Positions 1-8,935 of a DNA stretch of 34,029 nucleotides are shown here, one piece after another. Positions within the stretch are counted from its first letter, which is position 1, and each line of letters opens with the position of its first letter. Below the pieces are notes generated by a model that ran no database searches, was not told the origin of the DNA, and saw only the letters and a list, made by a program, of their open reading frames with translations. Origin of the DNA: Pseudomonadota bacterium (lineage in GTDB: Bacteria > Pseudomonadota > Gammaproteobacteria > Steroidobacterales > Steroidobacteraceae); contig CANGFJ010000008.1 of NCBI GenBank assembly GCA_947453065.1, forward strand, positions 1 through 34,029, written 5' to 3'. A program made the position numbers and the translations under genes.

Positions 1-144
1 GCCATCGCCCTCAGCGTGGTCGCACAGTTGCTGGAGCACGCAGAGACGGCGTCGGCGACCACTGCGCACGACCACCCAAGGCCTGCGGCCGACTGCGGGC
101 GCGAATGCGCAGACTGCCTGCCCTTGCAACAGAGGCGCGCATGA
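1..144 (+). CDS. C-terminal end of an XdhC-like xanthine dehydrogenase accessory protein (partial)
   Basis: An open frame runs from the left edge to a TGA at 142-144 and supplies the last 47 residues of a protein whose start lies outside the window. The segment AIALSVVAQLLEH resembles the conserved last helix of XdhC/CoxI proteins, which insert the sulfurated molybdenum cofactor into xanthine dehydrogenase. The following Cys/His-containing tail is not diagnostic. Its stop overlaps the next start as ATGA, so it belongs to the same operon as the importer and the urate genes. Context (purine oxidation) supports XdhC, but the fragment is too short for certainty. Confidence 0.45.
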   Translation, partial: AIALSVVAQLLEHAETASATTAHDHPRPAADCGRECADCLPLQQRRA

Positions 145-1691
145 CCCCCGCCGAGCACCCGAACCGCCTGGTCCTGCGCGGCATCTGCAAGCGCTACCCC
201 ACTGTCGTGGCCAATCACGAGGTGGACCTGACGGTGCGCGTTGGTGAGATCCATGCGCTGCTCGGGGAAAACGGCGCCGGCAAGAGCACGCTCATGAAGA
301 TCGTCTACGGCGTCACCCGCCCGGACGCCGGCACGATCGAATGGGAAGGCAGACGCGTCAGCATCGCCAACCCGGCCGATGCGCGCCGCCTGGGCATTGG
401 CATGGTGTTCCAGCATTTCGCGCTGTTCGAAACCCTGACCGTGGCCGAGAACATCGCACTGGCCATGGATGAGCCCGTGAGTCCCGCGCAGATCGCGCCG
501 CGCATCGTGTCGGTGTCGCAGCGTTACGGCCTGCCCATCGACCCGAACCGGCAGGTCCACAGCATGTCCGTCGGCGAGCGGCAGCGCGTGGAGATCGTGC
601 GCTGCCTGCTGCAGAACCCGCGGTTGCTCATCATGGACGAGCCCACGTCGGTGCTCACGCCACAGGCCGTGCTAACCCTGTTCGAGACCCTGCGGCGCCT
701 GGCCAGCGAGGGCATCAGCATTCTCTACATCAGCCACAAGCTCGACGAAATCCGCGCCCTCTGCGACACCGCAACGGTGCTACGGGGCGGAAGGCTCAGC
801 GGCACCGTGGTGCCGCGGGAGCACAGCAACGACAGCCTTGCGCGCCTGATGATCGGACGGGACCTGGCCGCCTGCACCCTGACGCCGCAAGTGCCCGGGG
901 ACGTGGGACTGGAACTGTGCGACTACTCGCTGCCCTCGGCAGACCCGTTCGGCACGAACCTGGACTCCGTCTGCCTGCAGGTGCGGCAGGGCGAAATCGT
1001 GGGCATCGCCGGCGTGTCGGGCAATGGCCAGAAGGAACTGGCCGCAGCGATTTCCGGCGAGACACTCGCACCCCATGCCGGCTGGCTGCGCATCCGCGGA
1101 CAGTCCGCCGACGCATTGTCGCCGACACAACGCCGGGCATTGGGCTTCACCTTCGTGCCAGAAGAGCGCCTGGGACGCGGCGCCGTGCCGGACATGACGC
1201 TGGCCGACAACGTGCTGCTGACGGGCGCAGCGGCAGGCATGGTGCGCAGGGGCTTCATCCAGCGCGACGCTGCGCGTGGCTTCGCACGCCAGGTCATTGC
1301 GGACTACAACGTCAAGTGCAACAACGAAACTGCGCTGGCCCAGGGCCTTTCCGGCGGCAACCTGCAGAAGTTCATCGTGGGTCGCGAGATCGCACTGGCA
1401 CCCAAGGTCATGCTGGTGTCCCAGCCCACCTGGGGTGTCGATGTCGGCGCCGCCCAGCTGATCCGCCAGGCCTTGATCACGCTGCGCGACCAGGGCGTGG
1501 CACTGCTGGTGATCTCCGAAGAACTGGATGAGCTCTTCCTGATCTGCGACCGCATCGCGGTGCTCTCACAGGGCCGCCTTTCTGCCTGCCACGCGCGGGA
1601 CACGCTGACGGTCGAGCAGGTCGGCATCCTGATGGCCGGCGGCAGCACGCAGGGCAACGCACACAGCGAACCGGTGGTACTGAATGATTAA
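141..1691 (+). CDS. BMP-family purine/nucleoside ABC importer, duplicated ATPase subunit
   Basis: This 516-residue cytoplasmic ATPase has two nucleotide-binding domains in one chain, as in YufO/NupO and RbsA-type importers. Domain 1 has Walker A GENGAGKST (42-50), a signature region with SVGERQ (143-148) and Walker B ending MDE (165-167). Domain 2 has a degenerate Walker A (GVSGNGQKEL), signature LSGGN (403-407) and the QPTWGVDVGA stretch typical of the second domain in BMP-linked importers. I start it at ATG 141, which overlaps the upstream stop as ATGA; an upstream ATG at 105 would only add residues inside the preceding gene. Two permease genes follow with overlapping ends. The substrate-binding lipoprotein is not in the window. 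Purine, nucleoside or ureide uptake is inferred from family and context. Confidence 0.88.
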   Translation: MTPAEHPNRLVLRGICKRYPTVVANHEVDLTVRVGEIHALLGENGAGKSTLMKIVYGVTRPDAGTIEWEGRRVSIANPADARRLGIGMVFQHFALFETLTVAENIALAMDEPVSPAQIAPRIVSVSQRYGLPIDPNRQVHSMSVGERQRVEIVRCLLQNPRLLIMDEPTSVLTPQAVLTLFETLRRLASEGISILYISHKLDEIRALCDTATVLRGGRLSGTVVPREHSNDSLARLMIGRDLAACTLTPQVPGDVGLELCDYSLPSADPFGTNLDSVCLQVRQGEIVGIAGVSGNGQKELAAAISGETLAPHAGWLRIRGQSADALSPTQRRALGFTFVPEERLGRGAVPDMTLADNVLLTGAAAGMVRRGFIQRDAARGFARQVIADYNVKCNNETALAQGLSGGNLQKFIVGREIALAPKVMLVSQPTWGVDVGAAQLIRQALITLRDQGVALLVISEELDELFLICDRIAVLSQGRLSACHARDTLTVEQVGILMAGGSTQGNAHSEPVVLND

Positions 1692-2769
1692 CTGGCCACT
1701 GCGGCTGGAGAAGCGACCCGAGCCTCTGGCTGTGATGCGCATCGCGGCGCCCCTGATCGCCATCGCAGCCATGCTGATCACCGGCTACCTGGTGTTCGCA
1801 GCCCTGGGCCAGGATCCCCTGCAGGCATTGATGCTGTTCTTCATCACGCCGGTTGACTCGATCTATGGGGTCGGCGAACTGCTGCTGAAGGCAACGCCGC
1901 TGATGCTGTGTGCACTCGGACTGGCCATCGGGTTCCGCGCCAACGTCTGGAACATCGGCGCAGAGGGGCAACTGACCCTCGGTGCGCTCTGCGGCGGTGG
2001 GGTTGCGCTGTTCTGGGCGCCTTCGCTGGGAGGACTGGGCCTGCCGGCAGCCTTGCTGGCGGGCGTGCTGGGCGGCATGGCCTGGGCCGCCATTCCTGCC
2101 TTCCTGCGCACCCGCTTCAACACGAGCGAAATCCTCGTGAGCCTGATGCTGGTGTACATCGCCCAGTTGGCGCTGGTGTACCTGCTGCATGGCAGCTGGC
2201 GTGATCCCGATGGCTTCAACTTTCCGCAATCGAAGGCCTTCACGGAGGCACTGACCCTGCCACTGCTGGCCGATGGCCAGCGAGCCAGCATCGCCGTCTT
2301 GTTCTCGCTAGGACTGGCCGCCGTGTCGTGGGTCTTCTCCAGCCGCTTGTTTGCCGGCTACCGGATGCGCGTGGCCGGCCAGGCGCCTGCCGCAGCCGCC
2401 TATGCCGGCTTCAGCGAACGTCGCAACATCTGGCTCGCCCTGTTGGTAAGCGGTGGTGGCGCAGGGCTGGCAGGCATCTGCGAGGTACTGGGCCCCATCG
2501 GCCGGCTGCAAACCTCCATCTCGCCAGGCTATGGCTTTGCCGCCATCATCGTGGCCTTCGTGGGCCGCCTGCACCCTGTCGGCATTGTGCTGGCGTCGTT
2601 GCTGATGTCGCTGCTGTACCTCGGCGGTGAATCCGTCCAGCTGGCCCTGCAGCTGCCTGCCGCGGTCACGGGACTGTTCCAGGGCACGCTATTGTTCTAC
2701 CTGCTGGCCGCGGACCTGTTCGTCGGCTACCGCTTACGCAGGGTGCTCAGCCCCGGGGCAGCCCGATGA
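1684..2769 (+). CDS. BMP-family purine/nucleoside ABC importer, permease subunit 1
   Basis: The 361-residue integral inner-membrane protein has about nine or ten hydrophobic segments. It carries the conserved loop GFRANVWNIGAEGQLTLGAL near residues 80-100, which is diagnostic of the longer (YufP/NupP-like) permease of BMP-family nucleoside importers. Other supporting stretches are NTSEILVSLML and PGYGFAAIIVAFVGRLHP. The start overlaps the ATPase stop by 8 bp and the stop overlaps the next start as ATGA, so the three subunits are translationally coupled. It would form a heterodimer with the next protein. Substrate is inferred from family and context. Confidence 0.9.
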   Translation: MINWPLRLEKRPEPLAVMRIAAPLIAIAAMLITGYLVFAALGQDPLQALMLFFITPVDSIYGVGELLLKATPLMLCALGLAIGFRANVWNIGAEGQLTLGALCGGGVALFWAPSLGGLGLPAALLAGVLGGMAWAAIPAFLRTRFNTSEILVSLMLVYIAQLALVYLLHGSWRDPDGFNFPQSKAFTEALTLPLLADGQRASIAVLFSLGLAAVSWVFSSRLFAGYRMRVAGQAPAAAAYAGFSERRNIWLALLVSGGGAGLAGICEVLGPIGRLQTSISPGYGFAAIIVAFVGRLHPVGIVLASLLMSLLYLGGESVQLALQLPAAVTGLFQGTLLFYLLAADLFVGYRLRRVLSPGAAR

Positions 2770-3692
2770 ACACGAGCTTCCTGATCGCGATCTTCACCGG
2801 CACCGTCATCGCCGCCACGCCGTTGATCTATGCCGCACTGGGCGAGCTCGTTGCCGAGCGCGCCGGCGTGCTCAACCTGGGTGTCGAGGGCATGATGCTG
2901 GTGGGTGCACTGACTGCCTTCGCCGTCAGCGTCACGACCGGTAGCCTGATGCTGGGCTTTCTGGCAGCAGCCTGTGCGTCAATGCTGCTCGCCCTGCTGT
3001 TTGCCTTCCTGACGCTCACGCTGCAGACCAACCAGGTGGCGACCGGGCTCGCGCTGACCCTGTTTGGCCTGGGCCTCAGCGCCTTCCTGGGTCGAGCGTT
3101 CGCCGGCCTTCCGGGCCAGGGCATACCCGACGTGCACCTTCCTGGGCTGAGCGACCTGCCGGTGATCGGGCCCCTGCTCTTCCGGTTCGACCTGGCGGTC
3201 TACGGCTCCGTGCTGCTCTATGCAGCCCTGCACTATTTCCTGAATCACACGCGTGGTGGCCTGCTGCTGCGTGCCGTGGGCGAGTCGCCTGCCGTGGCGC
3301 ATGCATTGGGACAGCCTGTGCTGAAGACGCGCTACCTGGCCGTGCTGTTCGGCGGCGCGACCAGCGGTCTTGCCGGGGCCTACCTGTCGACAGGGCTCAC
3401 ACCGATGTGGGTAGAAGGCATGAGCTCCGGTCGCGGCTGGATCGCCCTGGCACTGGTGGTCTTCGCCACCTGGAAGCCGCTGCGGGTGCTGCTGGGCGCC
3501 TACCTCTTTGGGGGTGTCACGGTCCTGCAGCTGCATGCGCAAGGGTTCGGCATCAACGTACCCAGCGAACTGCTCTCGATGCTGCCTTACGTCGCCACCA
3601 TTGTGGTGCTGGTCCTGATCTGCCGCGATCCGCGCACGATCCTGCTGAACCAGCCCGCTTCACTGGGAAAGAGTTTTCACCCCGATGTGTAA
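2766..3692 (+). CDS. BMP-family purine/nucleoside ABC importer, permease subunit 2
   Basis: This is a 308-residue inner-membrane protein, the shorter permease partner (YufQ/NupQ-like). The N-terminal stretch TPLIYAALGELVAERAGVLN followed by LGVEGMMLVGA is the family hallmark. The loop around RAVGESPAVAHALGQPV matches the cytoplasmic coupling region of this family. It starts at ATG 2766 inside the stop of permease 1 (ATGA) and ends 9 bp before puuD. Tight linkage to urate and guanine enzymes supports import of purine bases, nucleosides or their ring-opened products. Confidence 0.9.
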   Translation: MNTSFLIAIFTGTVIAATPLIYAALGELVAERAGVLNLGVEGMMLVGALTAFAVSVTTGSLMLGFLAAACASMLLALLFAFLTLTLQTNQVATGLALTLFGLGLSAFLGRAFAGLPGQGIPDVHLPGLSDLPVIGPLLFRFDLAVYGSVLLYAALHYFLNHTRGGLLLRAVGESPAVAHALGQPVLKTRYLAVLFGGATSGLAGAYLSTGLTPMWVEGMSSGRGWIALALVVFATWKPLRVLLGAYLFGGVTVLQLHAQGFGINVPSELLSMLPYVATIVVLVLICRDPRTILLNQPASLGKSFHPDV

Positions 3693-3701
3693 GCCACTGC
3701 C

Positions 3702-4913
3702 ATGAGCACCTACTTGCTGGAATGGCTCAGCCTGCTGGGCCGCTGGGTGCACCTGATCACGGGCATTGCCTGGATCGGGTCGTCGTTCTACTTCGTCTGG
3801 CTCGACAACCACCTGCAGAAGCCCAAGGACGACGCCCTTCGCCAGAAGGGCGTGGGCGGAGAGCTCTGGGCCGTCCACGGCGGTGGCTTCTACAACGCGC
3901 AGAAATACCAACTGGCGCCGGCCGCGCTGCCTGAGACGCTGCACTGGTTCTACTGGGAAGCCTATTCGACGCTGCTGTCCGGGCTGTTCCTGCTGGGACT
4001 GCTGTATTTCGTCCAGGCCGAGGTCTACCTGATCGACCCTGCCGTGGCCGGACTCTCGAAATCTGCTGCGATCGGCATCGCCATCGCGTTTCTGGCGGGC
4101 GGCTGGCTCGTCTACGACACCTTGTGCCGCACGCGACTGGCCCTGCGCGGTCTCTGGCTGGCGAGCCTGGTGAGCGTGTTGCTGTCGGCTGCGGCCTACG
4201 CGCTGTGCCACCTGTTCAGCGGCCGCGGCGCCTTCATCGTGTTTGGCGCGATGTTGGGAACGATCATGGTCGCCAACGTGTTCTTCGTGATCATCCCCGG
4301 ACAGCGCGAGATGGTGCGCGCCAAACAGCAGGGCCGCGAACCCGACCCCCAGTCCGGCCAGCGCGGCAAGCTGCGTTCGGTTCACAACACCTATTTCACC
4401 CTGCCCGTGCTGTTCACGATGCTCAGCAACCACTACGCGCTGACTTTCGGCGCCCGCTGGAACTGGCTGGTGCTGATTGCAATGTGTGCGGCCGGCGCAC
4501 TGATCCGCGCGTGGTTTGTCGCGCGGCACCGCGCCCCGGAACGCGGTGGGCGCACACCGGCATGGCCCCTGGCTGTGGGGCTTTCCATTCTGGCGGCGGT
4601 CATCGTGGCCCTGTCGCCTGCTGCGCAGACCGGCGTATCGACCGCCGAACCTGCCGCGCAGCAGTTCGAGCACGTGCGCAACATTATCGAGACGCGCTGC
4701 ACGGCCTGCCATGCCGAGAGACCGACCCAGCCCGGCTTTGCCCTCGCACCCAAGGGCGTGATGCTGGATACGCCGCAACGTATCCTGGCGCTGGTGCCGC
4801 TGATGCAGCAGCAACTGGCCACGCGCGCGATGCCCGTCGGCAACCTGACTGGCATGACCGACGATGAACGCAGCGCCGTGCTGCGCTGGATCCGTGATGG
4901 CGCACGGCACTGA
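3702..4913 (+). CDS. puuD: Membrane urate oxidase (urate hydroxylase) PuuD with C-terminal cytochrome c domain
   Basis: PuuD-type proteins oxidise urate to 5-hydroxyisourate and pass electrons through a fused c-type cytochrome to the respiratory chain instead of making hydrogen peroxide. The 403-residue sequence opens with the family's first membrane region (LSLLGRWVHLITGIAWIGSS) and the WLDNHLQKPKD segment, and has about eight membrane helices over residues 1-310. The periplasmic tail carries the haem motif C333-T-A-C336-H337 and a candidate axial Met at 377 (AMPVGN). Length and order match PuuD. It sits 9 bp after the importer, and its 3' end overlaps the guaD start by 17 bp. No 5-hydroxyisourate hydrolase gene follows in this window. 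Confidence 0.93.
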   Translation: MSTYLLEWLSLLGRWVHLITGIAWIGSSFYFVWLDNHLQKPKDDALRQKGVGGELWAVHGGGFYNAQKYQLAPAALPETLHWFYWEAYSTLLSGLFLLGLLYFVQAEVYLIDPAVAGLSKSAAIGIAIAFLAGGWLVYDTLCRTRLALRGLWLASLVSVLLSAAAYALCHLFSGRGAFIVFGAMLGTIMVANVFFVIIPGQREMVRAKQQGREPDPQSGQRGKLRSVHNTYFTLPVLFTMLSNHYALTFGARWNWLVLIAMCAAGALIRAWFVARHRAPERGGRTPAWPLAVGLSILAAVIVALSPAAQTGVSTAEPAAQQFEHVRNIIETRCTACHAERPTQPGFALAPKGVMLDTPQRILALVPLMQQQLATRAMPVGNLTGMTDDERSAVLRWIRDGARH

Positions 4914-6246
4914 CGCCTCCCCCCTGCTCAGCGCACACCGCGGAGCCCTGCTGAGGTTCCGCGCGGACCCGGGCGCCAGCAACGACGCTGCCAGCCACGA
5001 CTATTTCGAGGACGGGCTGCTGCTGATCGAAGACGGGCGCGTGGCAGCCTGTGGTCCGGCAACGGAACTGCTGGCCCAGTTGCCCCGCAGCCTCGCCGTC
5101 ACGCATCACGTAGACAGCCTGATCCTGCCGGGCTTTATCGACACGCACATTCATTACCCGCAGGTCGATGTCATCGGTGCCGGCGGGCAGGGCTTGCTCG
5201 ACTGGCTGGAGACCTACACCTTTCCGCAGGAGCGTCGCTTCAGCGATTTCGCCCATGCCAGTGCCGTCGCGGAGGTCTTCCTGGATGAACTGGCCCGCAA
5301 TGGCACGACCACCGCGCTGGTGTTCTGTACGGTGCATGCGGCGTCGGTAGAGGCGTTCTTCACGGCGGCGCAGCGGCGCGGCCTGCGCATGATCGCGGGC
5401 AAGGTCCTGATGGACCGCAATTGCCCCGAGTACCTGCGCGACACCGCTGACGAGGGCATCGCCACCTCCCGGCAGCTGCTCACCCGCTGGCACGGGCAGG
5501 ATCGCCTGGGCTATGCGATCACGCCGCGCTTTGCGCCCACCTCCACACCCGAACAGCTGCTGGCCGCCGGCCGGCTGGCCGCGGAATTTCCCGACGTCCA
5601 CATCCACAGCCACCTGGCCGAAAACCACGACGAAATCGAGTGGGTCGGCAGGCTCTATCCGGAGGCACGCAGCTATCTGGACGTTTATGACCGCTGCGGC
5701 CTGGTGCGGGAACGGGCTGTTTATGCGCACTGCCTGCACATGGATGACGTCGATCGCCTGCGCATGGCCAGCGCAGGGGCTGCCGCCGCGTTTTGTCCGA
5801 CCTCAAATCTCTACCTGGGCAGTGGTCTGTTCGACATCCACGCGGCAGACCGTACCGGCCAGCGATTCTCCGTGGCCACCGATGTCGGCGGCGGCACCAG
5901 CTTCAGCCTGCTGCGCACGCTGGACGAGGCCTGCAAGGTCGCCAAACTCACCGGCCAGTACCTGTCACCGCTGCGGGCGTTCTACCTCGTGACGCTTGGC
6001 GCTGCCAGGTGCCTGGGCCTGCAACACCAGATCGGCACCCTGGCCACGGGCTCGGAAGCAGACTTTGTGGTCCTGGACCTGCAGGCCACCGAATTGCTCG
6101 CACGTCGCACGCGGGCCGCCCACGCACTGAATGACGTGCTGTCCGCACTGCTGACGCTGGGCGATGACCGCGCGGTGCGCGCCACCTACAGCCTGGGTCG
6201 CTTGATTGCCAGCCGCCCCACCCTCCGCAACCCGGAACGCCTATGA
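4897..6246 (+). CDS. guaD: Guanine deaminase
   Basis: This cytoplasmic amidohydrolase converts guanine to xanthine and ammonia. The 449-residue chain has the first metal motif FIDTHIHYPQ with H84 and H86, and the guanine-deaminase hallmark GLLDWLETYTFPQE. It also has the HSHLAEN segment, CLHMDD, FCPTSNLYLGSGLF and the late metal Asp in VATDVGGGTSFS. I prefer ATG 4897, inside the 3' end of puuD, over ATG 4864, because the extra 11 residues have no family counterpart and the shorter overlap fits the operon. The stop overlaps puuE as ATGA. Function is very well supported by sequence. Confidence 0.93.
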   Translation: MAHGTDASPLLSAHRGALLRFRADPGASNDAASHDYFEDGLLLIEDGRVAACGPATELLAQLPRSLAVTHHVDSLILPGFIDTHIHYPQVDVIGAGGQGLLDWLETYTFPQERRFSDFAHASAVAEVFLDELARNGTTTALVFCTVHAASVEAFFTAAQRRGLRMIAGKVLMDRNCPEYLRDTADEGIATSRQLLTRWHGQDRLGYAITPRFAPTSTPEQLLAAGRLAAEFPDVHIHSHLAENHDEIEWVGRLYPEARSYLDVYDRCGLVRERAVYAHCLHMDDVDRLRMASAGAAAAFCPTSNLYLGSGLFDIHAADRTGQRFSVATDVGGGTSFSLLRTLDEACKVAKLTGQYLSPLRAFYLVTLGAARCLGLQHQIGTLATGSEADFVVLDLQATELLARRTRAAHALNDVLSALLTLGDDRAVRATYSLGRLIASRPTLRNPERL

Positions 6247-7202
6247 ACCACACGGCCACTGCCACGCCCTATCCCCGTGACCTCACCGGCTATGGCCGGG
6301 TGCCGCCCCATGCCGCCTGGCCGGGCGGCGCACGACTCGCGCTGCAGTTCGTGCTGAACCACGAGGAAGGCGGCGAGAACAACGTGCTGGATGGCGACGC
6401 CGCGTCGGAGACTTTTCTCTCCGAGATCGTGGGTGCGCAGGCCTACCCCATGCGCCACATGAGCATGGAATCGTTGTTTGAATATGGCTCGCGCGCCGGC
6501 CTGTGGCGCGTGCTGCGGGCATTCGAGTCCCGAAAGCTGCCGCTGACGGTCTTCGGCGTCGCGCGCGCCCTGCAGCGGCATCCCGAGGCCGTTGCAGCCT
6601 ATCGGGAACTCGGCCATGAAATCGCGGCGCATGGCTTGCGATGGATCACCTATCAGCAGGTGGACGAAGCCACGGAACGCGCCCACCTGGCAGAGGCCGT
6701 GGCCATCCTGAAAGACCTCACTGGCGCTGCGCCGCTGGGGTGGTACACAGGCCGCGACAGCCCGAACACGCGCCGCCTGGTGGTGGAGCACGGTGGGTTT
6801 GTCTATGACTCGGACTCGTATGCCGACGATCTGCCGTACTGGACGCAGGTCGCCGGCCAGGCCCATCTGGTCGTGCCCTACACGCTGGACAGCAACGACA
6901 TGCGCTTCGCCGCGCTACAGGGGTTCAACTCCGGCACGCAGTTCTTCGATTACCTGAAGGACTCCTTCGACACGCTGTACCGCGAAGGAGACCCGAACGG
7001 ACTCAATCGCCCGAAAATGCTGTCCATCGGGCTGCACGCCCGCTTGTGCGGCCGCCCGGGGCGCATCGCCGCGCTGGAGCGGTTTCTGGATTATGTGAGT
7101 GGCCGTGAGCACGTCTGGATCTGTCGTCGCATCGACATCGCCCGACACTGGCAGGCCACGCACCCCTGCCCCGCCGACAGCGGCGCACAGGCGGCGCGAT
7201 GA
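6243..7202 (+). CDS. puuE: Allantoinase PuuE (polysaccharide-deacetylase-fold)
   Basis: PuuE hydrolyses allantoin to allantoate and is unrelated to the amidohydrolase AllB. The 319-residue protein begins YPRDLTGYGRVPPHAAWPGG and continues with ALQFVLNHEEGGENNVLDGD, both diagnostic of PuuE. It has the NodB-like ELGHEIAAHGLRW segment near residues 121-133 and WYTGRDSPNTRRLV. It overlaps guaD and the uraD-allC fusion by ATGA at each end, placing it between urate oxidation and allantoate hydrolysis in the transcript as well as in the pathway. Confidence 0.94.
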   Translation: MNHTATATPYPRDLTGYGRVPPHAAWPGGARLALQFVLNHEEGGENNVLDGDAASETFLSEIVGAQAYPMRHMSMESLFEYGSRAGLWRVLRAFESRKLPLTVFGVARALQRHPEAVAAYRELGHEIAAHGLRWITYQQVDEATERAHLAEAVAILKDLTGAAPLGWYTGRDSPNTRRLVVEHGGFVYDSDSYADDLPYWTQVAGQAHLVVPYTLDSNDMRFAALQGFNSGTQFFDYLKDSFDTLYREGDPNGLNRPKMLSIGLHARLCGRPGRIAALERFLDYVSGREHVWICRRIDIARHWQATHPCPADSGAQAAR

Positions 7203-8935
7203 TCGATCTGGACGCCCTTAACCAGTTGGCGCCTGCGGACTTCGTCACGGCGCTGGGCGCGATCTACGAACACTCGCCCTGGGTGCCGGAACGCGTCGCG
7301 ACGCTGCGCCCGTTTGCCACGGTGCTGTCACTGCATGAGGCGATGTTCGCCGCCGTGCTACAGGCAGACAACGCGCAGCAGCTCCAGTTAATCCGTGCGC
7401 ATCCGGAGCTGGCAGGCAAGGCCGCCATTCGCGGTGAGCTGACGCCGGAGTCCCGCAGCGAACAGCGCCATGCAGGCCTGTCTGCCTGCACGGCAACGCA
7501 GTACGAGCGGCTGCAGGCGCTGAACGCCACCTACAACGCGCGCTTTGGCTTCCCGTTCATCCTGGCGGTAAAGGGACACCATCCCGAGAGTGTCATTGAA
7601 CAACTGGCCACACGGGTCACGCACAGCCTGGAAGCCGAACAGGCCGTTGCCCTGCAACAGATTGGCCGGATCGCACGCTTTCGCCTGACAGACCTGGTGG
7701 AAGAGCCGCTTGGCGCGCAGATCCTGTCCATGGCCGAAGAGCTGGCCTCTTTCAGCGAAGACGCGAACGGCCTCAGCTGCACCTATCTCACGGCGACGCA
7801 CCGGGCAACGGCGCAGAAGATCCGCGACTACCTGTTGGCAGCCGGCTTCGTCGTGCACATCGATGCCGTGGGCAACGTGGTGGGCGTGCTGGCAGCCGAC
7901 ACGCCCGCTGCCCGGCATCTGCTGACGGGCTCGCACTACGACACCGTGCTGAACGGCGGCAAATATGACGGCCGGCTCGGCATTCTTCTGCCGATTGCCG
8001 TAGCAGGACGGTTGAAGCGACGCGGCCAGCACTTGCCCTATACCCTGGAAGTCATCGCCTTCGCCGATGAAGAAGGCGTGCGTTTTAAGTCGACGTTTCT
8101 TGGCAGCCGCGCTCTGGCAGGCTGTTTCGACCTTGCCGCACTGGAATCGCTCGATTCGAACGGCGAGTCAATGCGGGACGCTCTGGCGGCAGCGGCACTC
8201 GACAGCACGCAGATCCCGGCCATCGCCCGGGACCCGGCTGCCCTGCTCGGCTTTGTTGAAGTCCATATCGAACAGGGCCCCGTCCTGCTGGACGAAGGGC
8301 TGGCCGTTGGCGTCGTCAGCAGCATTGCAGGCAGTCGCCGCAGCCTGGTGACGGTCAACGGACTGGCCGGGCATGCGGGCACTGTTCCCATGTCACTGCG
8401 CCACGACGCCGCAGCCGGCGCGGCCGAACTCATCCTGGCCGTCGAACAGCGCTGCAGTGGCGAGCCGGGGCTCGTGGGCACTGTCGGCCAGCTGCAGGTG
8501 CCTGGTGGCGCCATGAATGTCATTCCTGGTCGCTGTGAGCTGAGCATCGATATCCGGGCGGCCGACGATGCCGTCCGTGATGCCGCCCATGCCGATGTCA
8601 TCGCATGCAGCGCGGCGATTGCAGCGCGCCGCGGACTCAGCGTTGAACACCGTCCGGTCGTCGAGGCCGCCAGCGTGGCCTGCGACAGCCGATTGAGCCA
8701 GGCCTTCGCACAGAGCATTGAACGCGTCACGGGCAAAGGCGCCCGCTGGCTGCCCAGTGGCGCGGGTCACGACGCCATGATGCTGGCCCGTATCACGCCG
8801 ATTGCCATGCTGTTTGTCCGCTGCGGCAACGGCGGCATCAGCCATCACCCGAACGAGACCCTGAGCAGTGCCGATGCAGGCCTCGCGTCACAGGTATTCG
8901 AAGACTTTCTTTTGACCCTCCAGGTATCCCCATGA
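7199..8935 (+). CDS. Fusion protein: OHCU decarboxylase (UraD) + allantoate amidohydrolase (AllC-like)
   Basis: One 578-residue frame joins two consecutive pathway activities. Residues 1 to about 165 form an OHCU decarboxylase: the catalytic His68 lies in RAHPELAGKAA, followed by SRSEQRHAGL and FGFPFILAVKGHH. Residues from about 175 to the end form an M20-type allantoate amidohydrolase with GSHYDTVLNGGKYDGRLG (H246, D257), the ADEEGVRF acid pair (E291, E292), VHIEQGP, GHAGTVPMSLRHDA and SGAGHDAM. UraD makes S-allantoin from OHCU, and AllC turns allantoate into ureidoglycine with release of ammonia and carbon dioxide. PuuE catalyses the step between the two halves and is encoded immediately upstream. 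Both halves keep their key residues, so both are probably active. No linker stop or frameshift was seen. Confidence 0.92.
   Translation: MIDLDALNQLAPADFVTALGAIYEHSPWVPERVATLRPFATVLSLHEAMFAAVLQADNAQQLQLIRAHPELAGKAAIRGELTPESRSEQRHAGLSACTATQYERLQALNATYNARFGFPFILAVKGHHPESVIEQLATRVTHSLEAEQAVALQQIGRIARFRLTDLVEEPLGAQILSMAEELASFSEDANGLSCTYLTATHRATAQKIRDYLLAAGFVVHIDAVGNVVGVLAADTPAARHLLTGSHYDTVLNGGKYDGRLGILLPIAVAGRLKRRGQHLPYTLEVIAFADEEGVRFKSTFLGSRALAGCFDLAALESLDSNGESMRDALAAAALDSTQIPAIARDPAALLGFVEVHIEQGPVLLDEGLAVGVVSSIAGSRRSLVTVNGLAGHAGTVPMSLRHDAAAGAAELILAVEQRCSGEPGLVGTVGQLQVPGGAMNVIPGRCELSIDIRAADDAVRDAAHADVIACSAAIAARRGLSVEHRPVVEAASVACDSRLSQAFAQSIERVTGKGARWLPSGAGHDAMMLARITPIAMLFVRCGNGGISHHPNETLSSADAGLASQVFEDFLLTLQVSP

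Noticed and set aside
3660-4982. Long - strand frame opposite puuD
   Set aside because: Antisense shadow of puuD with low-complexity Arg/Gln/His-rich translation.
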